DNA of 64,000 bases from Metabacillus arenae (lineage in GTDB: Bacteria > Bacillota > Bacilli > Bacillales > Bacillaceae), in NCBI RefSeq assembly GCF_014773385.1, contig NZ_JACXAI010000022.1, forward strand, positions 43,016-107,015. Direction: 5' to 3'. A program made the position numbers and the translations under genes. Positions within the stretch are counted from its first letter, which is position 1, and each line of letters opens with the position of its first letter. The notes under the pieces were generated by a model. The model had not been told where the DNA came from. It saw only the letters and a program-made list of their open reading frames with translations, and did no database searches. Below are positions 54,364-62,391 of this stretch, piece after piece.

Positions 54364-54840
54364 TTGAAAAAAAAGCTTAAACTAATTGGTCTATCAATGA
54401 TACTGACTTTGTCAACTTTGGTTGGTGCATTTGGATTTGGGAGTACCGAAGCAGCTGCAGAAAATCATTCTTATGATGGCAAAAGCCCCTACTACAATAG
54501 TTGTGCAAGCACTGCTGTAACAAAGCATAAAAAATGGATTGATTCCGTTTCTTATGTAGAGTTGAAATTCAGCACTAAGTGCAAAACAGCTTGGGCGAAA
54601 GTGACGGTTACTAGGCCCGCAATATATAATCATGAAGCAGACGCGAGAATTGTTCGAAGCACAGATGGGAAAGCCTATACATGCAATAGCTCAGGGGGAA
54701 ATGGGGTTGTTAACAAGGGGCAAAGGTCATGTTATACGCCAATGGTATATGACTTAGACCCGCGCAAAGCTCAAGCCCAAGGAATACACGCGATCCCCAA
54801 TAGTGATGCATATAAAAAAGCTGTAACAATATGGTATTAA
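54364..54840 (+). CDS. secreted DUF2690 protein, YjfA-like (copy 2)
   Basis: A 158-residue paralogue of the preceding gene. Signal peptide LIGLSMILTLSTLVGAFGFG ending AAA; mature protein begins NHSYDGKSPYYNSCAS. All four cysteines and the MVYDLDPRKA block are kept, while the C-terminus differs (AIPNSDAYKKAVTIWY). TTG at 54364 is preferred because GAGAGG ends nine bases ahead; another TTG touches it. It lies about 45 bases after copy 1 without terminator between, so they are cotranscribed. Confidence 0.85.
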   Translation: MKKKLKLIGLSMILTLSTLVGAFGFGSTEAAAENHSYDGKSPYYNSCASTAVTKHKKWIDSVSYVELKFSTKCKTAWAKVTVTRPAIYNHEADARIVRSTDGKAYTCNSSGGNGVVNKGQRSCYTPMVYDLDPRKAQAQGIHAIPNSDAYKKAVTIWY

Positions 54841-54867
54841 CATAGAGAATGTTTGCCTTTAAAATAA

Positions 54868-54896
54868 GGCCGGTGTTTATTCGTCAACTACCGGCC
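54868..54896 (+). terminator. hairpin after the YjfA-like pair
   Basis: GGCCGGT and ACCGGCC pair around 15 bases; no T-run on the plus strand, so a weak or processing stem. Confidence 0.45.
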
Positions 54897-55050
54897 CCCA
54901 AAGTAGTATGAAGTCAGCCAGAATATTCAGGTTGACTATTTTTCATTTAAAAAAACGACTGAAATCCACCTGAATCCCTTGTGGAGATCAAGATAAAATG
55001 CATGAAAGCATCAACCGATTCGAGTTAAATATAGTTACTAGCTCGAATGA

Positions 55051-55845
55051 CTATTTTCCGTCTCCGCCTAATAAATCAAACAAACCCCCGGCAATACTGC
55101 CTTCGCCTTTAGAGCCGCCTTTTCCCGGCATAGCAGCGAAGACACGGCTTGCTAGTCTGCTAAATGGAAGGGACTGAATCCATACCATCCCTGGTCCGCG
55201 CAATGTAGCAAAGAATAGCCCTTCTCCGCCAAATAATGCTGTTTTTATACCGCCAACGAACTCAATATTATAGTCCACATCCCCTGTCATAGCAACTAGA
55301 CAACCTGTATCGATGCGCAGGGTTTCTCCGGAAATAAGCACTTTTTTGTGTAAGGTTCCCCCAGCATGGACGAATGCCATTCCATCTCCTTCGAGCTTTT
55401 GCATAATAAAGCCCTCACCGCCAAAGAATCCTGTGCCAAGCTTTCTCTGGAACTCAATCCCAACAGAGACTCCTTTTGCAGCTGCAAGGAATGAGTCTTT
55501 TTGACAGATTAATTTTCCGTTTAACTCACTTAAATCAACTGGTATGATTTTCCCCGGATACGGTGCAGCAAATGAGACATGTTTTATCGTTTGACCCTCG
55601 TTTGTAAATGAAGTCATGAACAGGCTTTCCCCGGTAAGTACTCGTTTCCCCGCACTGAACAATTTCCCCATAATTCCTCCTTGACTTGAAGAACCATCCC
55701 CAAAAATAGTTTCCATTTGGATGTTATCCTCCATCATCATCAAGCTTCCCGCTTCCGCAATTACGGTTTCTTGTGGATCAAGCTCAACCTCTACAAATTG
55801 CATATCGTCTCCGTATAATTTATAACTAATTTCGTGATTGTTCAT
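55051..55845 (-). CDS. AIM24 / TIGR00266 family protein
   Basis: A 264-residue beta-rich protein of the AIM24 family. Landmarks: [20 protein letters not shown] near the start, then [37 protein letters not shown] and [20 protein letters not shown], two copies of the family's F-G-G-E-G motif. The Gly-rich tail ([20 protein letters not shown]) is usual. Function unknown; related proteins occur near stress and membrane genes. GAAAGGACTGAG precedes the ATG. Confidence 0.87.
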   Translation of the reverse strand: MNNHEISYKLYGDDMQFVEVELDPQETVIAEAGSLMMMEDNIQMETIFGDGSSSQGGIMGKLFSAGKRVLTGESLFMTSFTNEGQTIKHVSFAAPYPGKIIPVDLSELNGKLICQKDSFLAAAKGVSVGIEFQRKLGTGFFGGEGFIMQKLEGDGMAFVHAGGTLHKKVLISGETLRIDTGCLVAMTGDVDYNIEFVGGIKTALFGGEGLFFATLRGPGMVWIQSLPFSRLASRVFAAMPGKGGSKGEGSIAGGLFDLLGGDGK

Positions 55846-56115
55846 TTTCTCAGTCCTTTCACTAGGTTAGAAGTTCATACGATTAGCAATAAAAAAGGAT
55901 TCAGATTTTTGAGCTACGAAAGAGGTTTTTGTGTTAGGAAAGAAAAAAGTTCTTTTTCTATTTTTGTTTTAAAAGATTTTTCAGTTAATAAATGGTTTAT
56001 TATAAATATATATCCTTTAGAATAGAGATACCTTGTTATAAACAATAAAGTTGTATCCTGGACAAAAAATTTTCAAGTTATAGAGTGTGACAATGTTTAT
56101 AAATGGAGGGCTACC

Positions 56116-56580
56116 ATGAACCACGAACAATATATGACTCAAGCGATTGATTTGGCGTATGAAAATGTGATAAAGGATGGCGGCCCGTTTGCGGCAATTG
56201 TTGTAAAAGATGAAGTCATTGTTGGACAAGGGGTAAATTTAGTAACGAAAAACAATGATCCAACTGCTCACGCGGAAGTAATGGCTATCAGGGATGCCTG
56301 CAAAAACCTTGGAACATTTCAGTTGGATCAATGTATTCTTTATACGAGTTGTGAGCCATGTCCGATGTGCCTTGGAGCGATTTATTGGGCTAGACCGAAA
56401 GCAGTTTATTATGCAATGAACAAACATGAGGCAGCACAAATTGGATTTGACGATGCATTTATCTATGAGGAAATCGCACAGGTTAAAGAAAAGCGGAAGA
56501 TTCCTTTCATCCATATAAAAACGGATGATAAGCGGCCGTTTGTGGGATGGAAAAACAAAGAAGACAAAATAGAGTATTAA
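56116..56580 (+). CDS. guaD: guanine deaminase (cytidine-deaminase-like)
   Basis: A 154-residue zinc-dependent deaminase converting guanine to xanthine. Zinc/catalytic motifs: THAEVMAIRDAC (His and Glu) and SCEPCPMCLGAI (two Cys). DGGPFAAIVV and the C-terminal RPFVGWKNKEDKIEY match GuaD of Bacillus. Length equals that of Bacillus subtilis GuaD (about 156). AATGGAGGGC precedes the ATG. No purine riboswitch was found upstream. It is monocistronic. Confidence 0.9.
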   Translation: MNHEQYMTQAIDLAYENVIKDGGPFAAIVVKDEVIVGQGVNLVTKNNDPTAHAEVMAIRDACKNLGTFQLDQCILYTSCEPCPMCLGAIYWARPKAVYYAMNKHEAAQIGFDDAFIYEEIAQVKEKRKIPFIHIKTDDKRPFVGWKNKEDKIEY

Positions 56581-56832
56581 TAGAGAGGCCTATTCAGTCT
56601 AAGCTATTAACGCCAAACCACTGGTTGAGTATTGAGCTGTTAATTGACTGCATGGCTGCAATCCCTTGCTCGGTCGGCAGACGAGATAGTGCATTCATGA
56701 TGAATGCTGAAAAAGGCAAAGAAAATCCCAGTAACTAACGCAGTTCCAAATACAGCAAGAAAAGGTAAGAAAAATCTTAATCCATAGACAACGAGCCGCA
56801 TTTTTAACTGAAGAATGCGGCTTTCCATTATG

Positions 56833-57510
56833 CTATAAAAATAAAAACACTGCTGACATAAACACGTCTGTAATTAACATGATAACTAGTTCATAACCCA
56901 TGATGTCTTTTGCTTTTAATCCTGCAATTGCTAAGGCAGGCAGGGCATAGAATGGCTGGATCATATTTGTCCATGCATCTCCCCATGCTAACGCCATTGC
57001 AGTTTTTGGCAAGGATACGTTCAAATTTTTAGCGGAGGGCAACAGATCCTGAAAGGCCGCCGCTTCAAATGATAAAACCACTATAAGCACTTGCGATTAA
57101 TAAACGGTAATCGACACCCTTTACTTTATCGGCAATCTCTCTAGCAAAAAATGCTCCGATAATCAATCCAAATCCCCAATTAATTCAGCAAGCTATAAGC
57201 GCTACAACTGTTACAAGAATAATAGCTTGTCCAGAGGTTTTTGGCACTTTAGCTAATGCTCCTAATAGTTTTTTGAAAAATGGACTGCTAGCCATCACAT
57301 GCCCTGTTCCAGTAATTAAAATCATTTGCATCGAGGAAGCCTAATAAACTCCAAAACCCGCCACCACAATATTCGAGGATTTGTACAGGTGTACTTTTCG
57401 TAAAGATAAGGGCCAGGCCGCAAACAAAAAATGTAAGCAAAACAACTAATAGAAACGGATCAGGCATATCCTGATTCGATGAAACTTTATAGGGGTTAAA
57501 ACGTATAAAT
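56833..57510 (-). pseudogene. short-chain fatty acid transporter AtoE family, decayed with internal deletion
   Basis: The upstream part reads PDPFLLVVLLTFFVCGLALI and GGGFWSLL, then frames break (LGALAKVPKTSGQAIILVTV; INWGFGLIIGAFFAREIADK; YRLLIASAYSGFII). It is then joined directly to the C-terminal part NVSLPKTAMALAWGDAWTN, MIQPFYALPALAIAGLKAKD and IMGYELVIMLITDVF. About 200 middle residues of the usual 440-470 are missing and several frameshifts and stops occur. Confidence 0.8.
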
Positions 57511-57576
57511 TTGTAAAGAGTGATTTTCTAATTATTTGAACAATAATCATTTGAATAAAGAAAAGGGGGAGAGAGA

Positions 57577-58548
57577 ATGTTTGATTTTATTAGTTTCTTA
57601 GTTGTCATATTCATTGTTTTCATAGTAGTTACAATAGTAATTAAAATGGCTTTATCTCCCATAAACCGGAAACGACGATTAAAAAATCTTCCTATCCCAG
57701 ACCATTTAGGCATCCAAATGGAGGGTGAACTGCCTATTGTTCAAACCTTAGATAAAGCTTTGTCAAGTTCATACGTTGATAATGTGAAGAATCGTGTATT
57801 AAAGGAGCACCCTAAATGGGCCGATCATGAGTTTGAATGGACATTTTTTGAAATGAAACGATATTTTATTATGAATGGCTTACTAAAAACAGTTCCAATG
57901 TTCAGCGCAAGGGTTGATGATATTTGGCACGAGATGCTTATGTTTACAAGAGAATATGAGAAATTCTCAAAGGAGTTCTACCACGAAATATTGCACCACA
58001 CTCCGAATATGGACAGCACGCCAATTCCTGGGGAAAGAGCGTTTTTTGATTGGGTTTATTTAAGCCTATTTGAACCTACACCAAACAGCCGATCAATTTG
58101 GGGAGTTTTTTTGCAGAATCCTGTTAAGCGTGAGATCCTCGACGATTTTAGAAACCTATCAGAGGAAGATTTACTCAGCAAATATTTTAGAAAAAGTGAA
58201 GATTGGCTTGAAGTAAAAAGAAGATTAATCAATAAAATGAAATTCGAAATCACTCAATCAGATCATATTAAGCTTAGAAAAAATTCAGTTGATATACCTC
58301 GTACAACTTCGGAAACGCAAATTTATAATTACGCTCTCGGAGCAGCCATTTTTTATTCTATTTATGAAGAAGATCAATTTCAGGATCATATGAGTGAATT
58401 GTTACCCGGCGAATATTATAAAGCAAGTCATAGCGGGAGTGGATCATCTTGTTCTGGCTTCGCTTGCAGCAGTTCCTCTGATCATCATTCAGGGGGGGAT
58501 TCGGGGGGATCGAGCTGCTCCAGCTGTGGAGGAGGCTGCAGCAGTTAA
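57577..58548 (+). CDS. membrane-anchored protein with glycine-rich-domain-like (DUF1399-type) region and Cys/Gly/Ser tail
   Basis: A 323-residue protein. One N-terminal membrane helix (ISFLVVIFIVFIVVTIVIKM); residues about 95-180 contain VDDIWHEMLMFTREYEKFSK with HEILHHTPN, the D-x-x-W-H ... Y ... H-H-x-P pattern of glycine-rich-domain proteins (plant GRDP/DUF1399 type). The last 38 residues are almost only Ser, Gly, Cys and His (SSCSGFACSSSS, SSCSSCGGGCSS), like tails of TIGR04222-type proteins, suited to metal binding or disulfide/lipid modification. GGGGGAGAGAG precedes the ATG. Role unknown. Confidence 0.78.
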   Translation: MFDFISFLVVIFIVFIVVTIVIKMALSPINRKRRLKNLPIPDHLGIQMEGELPIVQTLDKALSSSYVDNVKNRVLKEHPKWADHEFEWTFFEMKRYFIMNGLLKTVPMFSARVDDIWHEMLMFTREYEKFSKEFYHEILHHTPNMDSTPIPGERAFFDWVYLSLFEPTPNSRSIWGVFLQNPVKREILDDFRNLSEEDLLSKYFRKSEDWLEVKRRLINKMKFEITQSDHIKLRKNSVDIPRTTSETQIYNYALGAAIFYSIYEEDQFQDHMSELLPGEYYKASHSGSGSSCSGFACSSSSDHHSGGDSGGSSCSSCGGGCSS

Positions 58549-58558
58549 TGTGCATCCT

Positions 58559-58594
58559 ATGCCCTTTTGTTCTCAGCGACAAAAGGGTATTTAA
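58559..58594 (+). terminator. terminator after the glycine-rich-domain gene
   Basis: ATGCCCTTTTGT pairs with ACAAAAGGGTAT (one G-U) around TCTCAGCG, then TTAATTT. Confidence 0.75.
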
Positions 58595-58609
58595 TTTGAA
58601 ATCATTAAA

Positions 58610-58702
58610 ATGCTAAAAATGAACCAAAATACGGTTAAAGCAAAACTATTCCGGGTGCGAAAAAAGCTCAAGAAATTGCTATTGGAAAACGACCTGGCTT
58701 GA
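58610..58702 (+). pseudogene. ECF sigma factor, region 4 C-terminal fragment
   Basis: Reads MLKMNQNTVKAKLFRVRKKL and KKLLLENDLA, the recognition helix and end of sigma-70 region 4 (x-N-x-N-T-V-K-S-R-L-x-R-x-R-K-K-L). Everything upstream is missing and there is no ribosome site. Between this and 59034 two opposed short frames exist, neither convincing. Confidence 0.55.
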
Positions 58703-59034
58703 CAAGAGATGTACTGGTTTGAAATAAAGTTTGATGAAAAATCACCTCTTAAACCCATATTTTTCGATACATACAAAGCATCCGTTTTGATAAAGTTTGA
58801 TCATAATGGATTCTTCTTCGGCAAAATTAAACTTGGATTTTATAAAAAGTTTAATCATTTTCAAATGTTTTCCATAATCATGCCTTATCTTGAATAAGCA
58901 GCTACGTAGTGTCTTCGTACTGCGCAATAACAAATCCATCTACCTCCAAAGTAGTAGTAAAAATACTCCTGCAGGTCATCCTAATTTTTTCCTAAATATG
59001 TTATTCTTCAATTATTAAAAGGAGAGTGGTTACA

Positions 59035-59493
59035 ATGATTAAAGGACTGTATGAGGCACATTTGCCTGTCAGTGATATGGAAGTTTCTATAGAGTTTTAC
59101 AAAAAGTTAGGCCTTACTTTGGCACACAATGGAGAACAAGTATCTTTTATGTGGATTGAAAAAGGGAAAAGTTGGATTGGTTTATGGGAATCTGGAGAAG
59201 TAAATCTTCCCTACCACCCTTCTATTCGCCACATAGCTTTTTTAGTTGATCTCGAAAACATTTCTTCTGCAAGAGAATGGCTGCTTTCAAAAAACATTGA
59301 TGTAAGAGAAGCCTTTGGATTTGAGCCAGAAAGACAACCTTTGGTGTTAGATAATAACCCCCATGCTCATGCGGCTATTTATTTTAATGATCCTGACGGC
59401 AACTCAATTGAACTTATTGCACCACTCAGGTTAGATGTAAATGAACCATTCAAAAAGATGGAACTTAATGAGTGGCTGCGATTAAAAAAGTAA
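59035..59493 (+). CDS. VOC family protein (glyoxalase/fosfomycin-resistance-like)
   Basis: A 152-residue vicinal-oxygen-chelate protein with two beta-alpha-beta-beta-beta repeats: GLYEAHLPVSDMEVSIEFYK at the start and a metal-type ending YFNDPDGNSIELIAP. Candidate metal ligands are His in YEAHLPV, His in IRHIAFLV and Glu in SIELIAP. Could be a glyoxalase, dioxygenase or thiol transferase; no FosB-specific motif was recognised. The ATG is chosen because AAAGGAGAG lies eight bases ahead, overlapping the alternative GTG. Confidence 0.85.
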   Translation: MIKGLYEAHLPVSDMEVSIEFYKKLGLTLAHNGEQVSFMWIEKGKSWIGLWESGEVNLPYHPSIRHIAFLVDLENISSAREWLLSKNIDVREAFGFEPERQPLVLDNNPHAHAAIYFNDPDGNSIELIAPLRLDVNEPFKKMELNEWLRLKK

Positions 59494-59691
59494 TTGATGG
59501 TCAGCAGCCTTGAAGTAAGCTTTACTTGAATAAGAACTAATTTATAAGTCGTTTATTTTCAATTAAGATATGATTGTGAATATGGTGTTCCATATGCCCC
59601 ATGATAAACTTGTATAAGCCACTCTAGCGTCTTAGTTTATTATTTCCTATGTCACAAAGGTTGGATAGATTAATCTAAAAATGAACTCTAA

Positions 59692-59725
59692 TCCTTGTTC
59701 CGGGATAGCGCCCGTTTTATGGAAT
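59692..59725. repeat. GCGCCC-type terminator repeat, degenerate copy
   Basis: TCCTTGTTCCGGGATAGCGC and following CCG match the copy at 61524. The 5' arm of the hairpin has decayed. It lies downstream of both the VOC gene and the CPBP gene. Confidence 0.5.
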
Positions 59726-59814
59726 AACTTCTTGAACTAACGCCCTCGTTTAAATATATGTGAATAACGTTCCACCCTAACTATTTTCACAAAAATAAAT
59801 CCATCTTATTTCTT

Positions 59815-60633
59815 CTAATTTAAAGGTTCTTTTCTACTCCATTTATAGTTTGAATAAACAAATGACAATACAGTCGCTCCAACAGCACTTGGTAGCAAAA
59901 TAAATGAAAAAAATTTAAGTGTGAAAATTCCACTTACATCAAAGTGTCCGTGAATAGGTCCTAAAATTTGTGTTGCAGTCATAAAGACCACATGAAATCC
60001 AATTGATGTCCACATACTTCCAGATATCGCTCTAATCACACCTAAAATAATTGCAAAACCAGGGATAAATTGAATCTGTTCTACAGAATACATTGCCCCT
60101 ATAAAATAAGCAAATAATGAGAATAACAATGCTTGTAAAATGATTGTACCCCAATGGGGGAATTGTGCATTTAAGTAACGATATATATATCCTCTAAAAA
60201 TAAGTTCTTCAGGTAATGCTTCTATCAGAAATACAGTGATGAATAAAATCAAAATACTAAGTAATAGGTAATTCAAATCAGTATGAACTTTTATTTCAAC
60301 CCACCCAAGCATTAAACAAATAAAAAATCCAATAGATGCAGGTATTGTCCAGAGAAAAATACCAAGGAGAAATGAAAAAATATTTGTTTTAACAGTTGAT
60401 TGACCAAGTTGGCGCCAAGTTATTTTGTCAAATTTTATTGCCAATTGTACGATAGTTACAGTTAAAACAGTTGTGAGTAGAGCACTTATTAAGCGCATAA
60501 GAGGACTATATTCTTGCCCCATAAAGGTGTCACTAATGTAAGAAATAAAATTCCAAATGATGATTCCTAAAATCAGTATTGCAACAATTCTAATTGATAT
60601 TTCTTTCAGTTTTAAATTTTTCTCCCTATACAC
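59815..60633 (-). CDS. CPBP family intramembrane metalloprotease (Abi/CAAX-like)
   Basis: A 272-residue protein with about eight membrane helices. The catalytic EExxxR motif is EALPEELIFRGYIY near residue 140, and a second histidine site is in SIGFHVVFMTATQ. Bacterial relatives confer bacteriocin immunity or process peptides. GTG start behind GGTGGGAG. Divergent from a small HTH regulator, which may point to a two-gene regulatory or immunity unit (inference). Confidence 0.85.
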   Translation of the reverse strand: MYREKNLKLKEISIRIVAILILGIIIWNFISYISDTFMGQEYSPLMRLISALLTTVLTVTIVQLAIKFDKITWRQLGQSTVKTNIFSFLLGIFLWTIPASIGFFICLMLGWVEIKVHTDLNYLLLSILILFITVFLIEALPEELIFRGYIYRYLNAQFPHWGTIILQALLFSLFAYFIGAMYSVEQIQFIPGFAIILGVIRAISGSMWTSIGFHVVFMTATQILGPIHGHFDVSGIFTLKFFSFILLPSAVGATVLSFVYSNYKWSRKEPLN

Positions 60634-60666
60634 TCTACTCCCACCCTTTATATTTTAATTTTTTAT

Positions 60667-60680
60667 AATTTACGTAAATT
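60667..60680. promoter_or_regulatory. perfect 14-bp palindrome upstream of the CPBP gene
   Basis: AATTTACGTAAATT is fully self-complementary and lies about 35 bases before the CPBP start, a probable repressor site. Confidence 0.5.
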
Positions 60681-60793
60681 TCTCCTTTCACTATCGTTAG
60701 TTTAAGAGTATTTCTTTCTTCACTATCTCATAACATAAATATCCAATTAAATAGAGATAATTCCCTCCACAACCTGGCCCTAAAATGGAAAAT

Positions 60794-60826
60794 GAGCGCC
60801 AATTCCTTTGGAATAGCGCCCTTTTG
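60794..60826 (+). repeat. GCGCCC-type terminator repeat, intact copy
   Basis: GAGCGCCAATTCC pairs with GGAATAGCGCCC over a TTT loop, then CTTTTGTT. It could terminate transcription toward the HTH gene. Related copies at 59692 and 61524. Confidence 0.6.
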
Positions 60827-60900
60827 TTGAAGATTAGTATTGAATTCAAACATTAGTTAGATCAAAAAAACAGAAAACGATTTACATTTTTTTACACATA

Positions 60901-60920
60901 TACTAAAATATAATTTAGTA
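60901..60920. promoter_or_regulatory. operator overlapping the -10 box of the HTH gene
   Basis: TACTAAA and TTTAGTA are perfect arms around ATATAA; the -10 hexamer TATAAT (60909-60914) sits inside. Autorepression by the downstream HTH protein is the simplest reading. Confidence 0.55.
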
Positions 60921-60969
60921 AAAATAAATTTATCAAAATGTATTTCATCAAATGGAAGGGGTTAGAAAA

Positions 60970-61500
60970 ATGAGCCTTTTAGATATTTATTTACAAAGAA
61001 ACAAAAAGAAAAGGTATGATGTATTCAAAGAAACTGGATTGAGTCAGCAAATGCTCGCAAGTGTAAATAAAAAAAATGTAAGCAGTTATTCAGTTAAAAC
61101 CATACAAGCAATTGCTAAAACAGTAAATAAAAGTGAAGGAATGGTTCTTGATGAATTATTAAAATTAGAAACCGAAAATGCTATATTTGAAGTTTTTAAT
61201 ACTGAAGATTTACTAATAGCACTTAATAATAAGGAACCGTATATTGCTATCAAAGGCGAATATAAAACCCAAATGGAAGAGTTAGCTAAAACACAACTTT
61301 CAGATAATGAAACGTTAGGATTAGAATTAGGTTCTGCTGGATTAGTGAATATCTTAGCAGAAGGTATTTATCAGTTCGCTAATCTGTTTAGCACTAAAGA
61401 TGATGAACAGAAAAAAATTGAAAGTCAATTACGTAAATATAACATTAAAAAAATAAATGAAAGTGAGTTCTTATTTTCTTTACGACAATTTGATTATTGA
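60970..61500 (+). CDS. small HTH regulator with unknown C-terminal domain
   Basis: A 176-residue protein. Residues about 5-65 look like an XRE-type helix-turn-helix (YDVFKETGLSQQMLASVNKK, YSVKTIQAIAKTVNKS). The remaining 110 residues are mainly helical (LGLELGSAGLVNILAEGIYQ; KIESQLRKYNIKKINESEFL) and not recognised. ATG behind GGAAGGGG; an upstream start would overlap this site. A dyad covers its -10 box. Divergent from the CPBP protease gene. Confidence 0.75.
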   Translation: MSLLDIYLQRNKKKRYDVFKETGLSQQMLASVNKKNVSSYSVKTIQAIAKTVNKSEGMVLDELLKLETENAIFEVFNTEDLLIALNNKEPYIAIKGEYKTQMEELAKTQLSDNETLGLELGSAGLVNILAEGIYQFANLFSTKDDEQKKIESQLRKYNIKKINESEFLFSLRQFDY

Positions 61501-61523
61501 TAATTTCTAAAAAATTAACAAAC

Positions 61524-61565
61524 GAGCGCATTTCCTTGTTCCAGGATTGCGCCCGATTGCGGAAT
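61524..61565 (+). repeat. GCGCCC-type terminator repeat, third copy
   Basis: GAGCGCATTTCC pairs partly with GGATTGCGCCC; sits directly after the HTH gene and may serve as its terminator. Confidence 0.55.
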
Positions 61566-61571
61566 CGTATA

Positions 61572-61876
61572 TTACCCCCACCACATAGCTAAAACAAACA
61601 AAGACCAACACGAAACGAAGAAACCAATCAAGACATTTGCTAGTAATATACCAGAGAAGTCTTCTAGCCCAAATCGTTTCCTATCCAATAAAATTATCCC
61701 TGCTACAAATATAAAAAAAAAACGCTTGTTATGGTCACAATATTAAGCATTTTAAAGGGGGTTGCATTAAATAAATGATTTGCTAAGTAATAGGCTATAC
61801 TTTGAGCAAACAATCCCAAATATGTTGCAAATAACATAATACAAAGAAAAGCAATGGATGATTTATTTCGTTTCAC
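61572..61876 (-). CDS. small membrane protein interrupted at a ten-base T run
   Basis: GGAGGGG precedes a GTG; the frame reads KRNKSSIAFLCIMLFATYLG, LFAQSIAYYLANHLFNATPF, KMLNIVTITSVFF and stops soon after a run of ten T (ten A on the plus strand near 61713-61722). One base shift at the run restores IFVAGIILLDRKRFGLEDF, SGILLANVLIGFFVSCWSLF and VLAMWWG to a TAA, giving about 100 residues and three membrane helices. The position exactly at a homopolymer suggests slippage, phase variation or a sequencing error rather than decay. Family unknown. Confidence 0.6.
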
Positions 61877-61944
61877 AGCACCCCTCCTGTTCCTCTCACA
61901 ATATGGCCCTAATGTGTAATAATAGTTACCTTGAAGGTATATAA

Positions 61945-61960
61945 AACGCCTTAAGGCGTT
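61945..61960. promoter_or_regulatory. perfect 16-bp palindrome upstream of the membrane protein
   Basis: AACGCCTTAAGGCGTT lies about 70 bases before the GTG start; likely operator or short hairpin. Confidence 0.45.
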
Positions 61961-62051
61961 CTTGGCTGGAACAAACTCATAAGAAAAGCACTGTTTACTC
62001 AAGCAAGGTTATTTGATGCCTTCTCATTGTCAAGACAGCACTACCTTGTAT

Positions 62052-62098
62052 ACTTTGAATACGTTGTTTATCGAGTTAAGATATCAAGTATTCAAAGT
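62052..62098. other. intergenic inverted repeat, 11-bp arms
   Basis: ACTTTGAATAC and GTATTCAAAGT are perfect complements separated by 25 bases, in a 390-base gap with no gene. Confidence 0.45.
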
Positions 62099-62355
62099 AA
62101 CTTTTCGCTCAATTTTTCTTCTTAGAATACTTTAAATACTCCTGATTCTCATAGTAAAGATAAACGGAAAGAAACCACGCTAAGGATTTTTGGATCATTT
62201 TAGCCCAAGTTTAAATTGTGCTGTATGTAAAAGTAGGTCATTTCAATAAATTGTGTTGCATTACCAGCCGTTTTCATTGGTGTTCTAATGTTTTAACGTA
62301 ACACAAATGATGTTGTGTTGTATTAAATTATCCTTAACGAGGTAAAAGTCAACGT

Positions 62356-62390
62356 GAAGGAAAGGGACAAGGGAACTGTCCCTTTCCTTC
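62356..62390 (-). terminator. perfect 14-bp hairpin after the TerC gene
   Basis: GAAGGAAAGGGACA and TGTCCCTTTCCTTC pair fully with a seven-base loop, directly after the TerC stop codon. No long T-run on the minus strand, but position and strength suggest a terminator. Confidence 0.65.
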
Positions 62391-62391
62391 A

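Noticed and set aside
55846..56115. Purine riboswitch ahead of guaD
   Set aside because: The conserved purine aptamer core was looked for and not found.
56640..56828. Minus-strand frame with hydrophobic middle, downstream of the AtoE remnant
   Set aside because: No ribosome site, poor C-terminal composition; probably part of the decayed stretch. The flanking AGCCGCATT/AATGCGGCT hairpin has no T-run.
58709..58939. Two opposed frames of about 62-65 codons
   Set aside because: They overlap each other, lack ribosome sites and match no family known to me.
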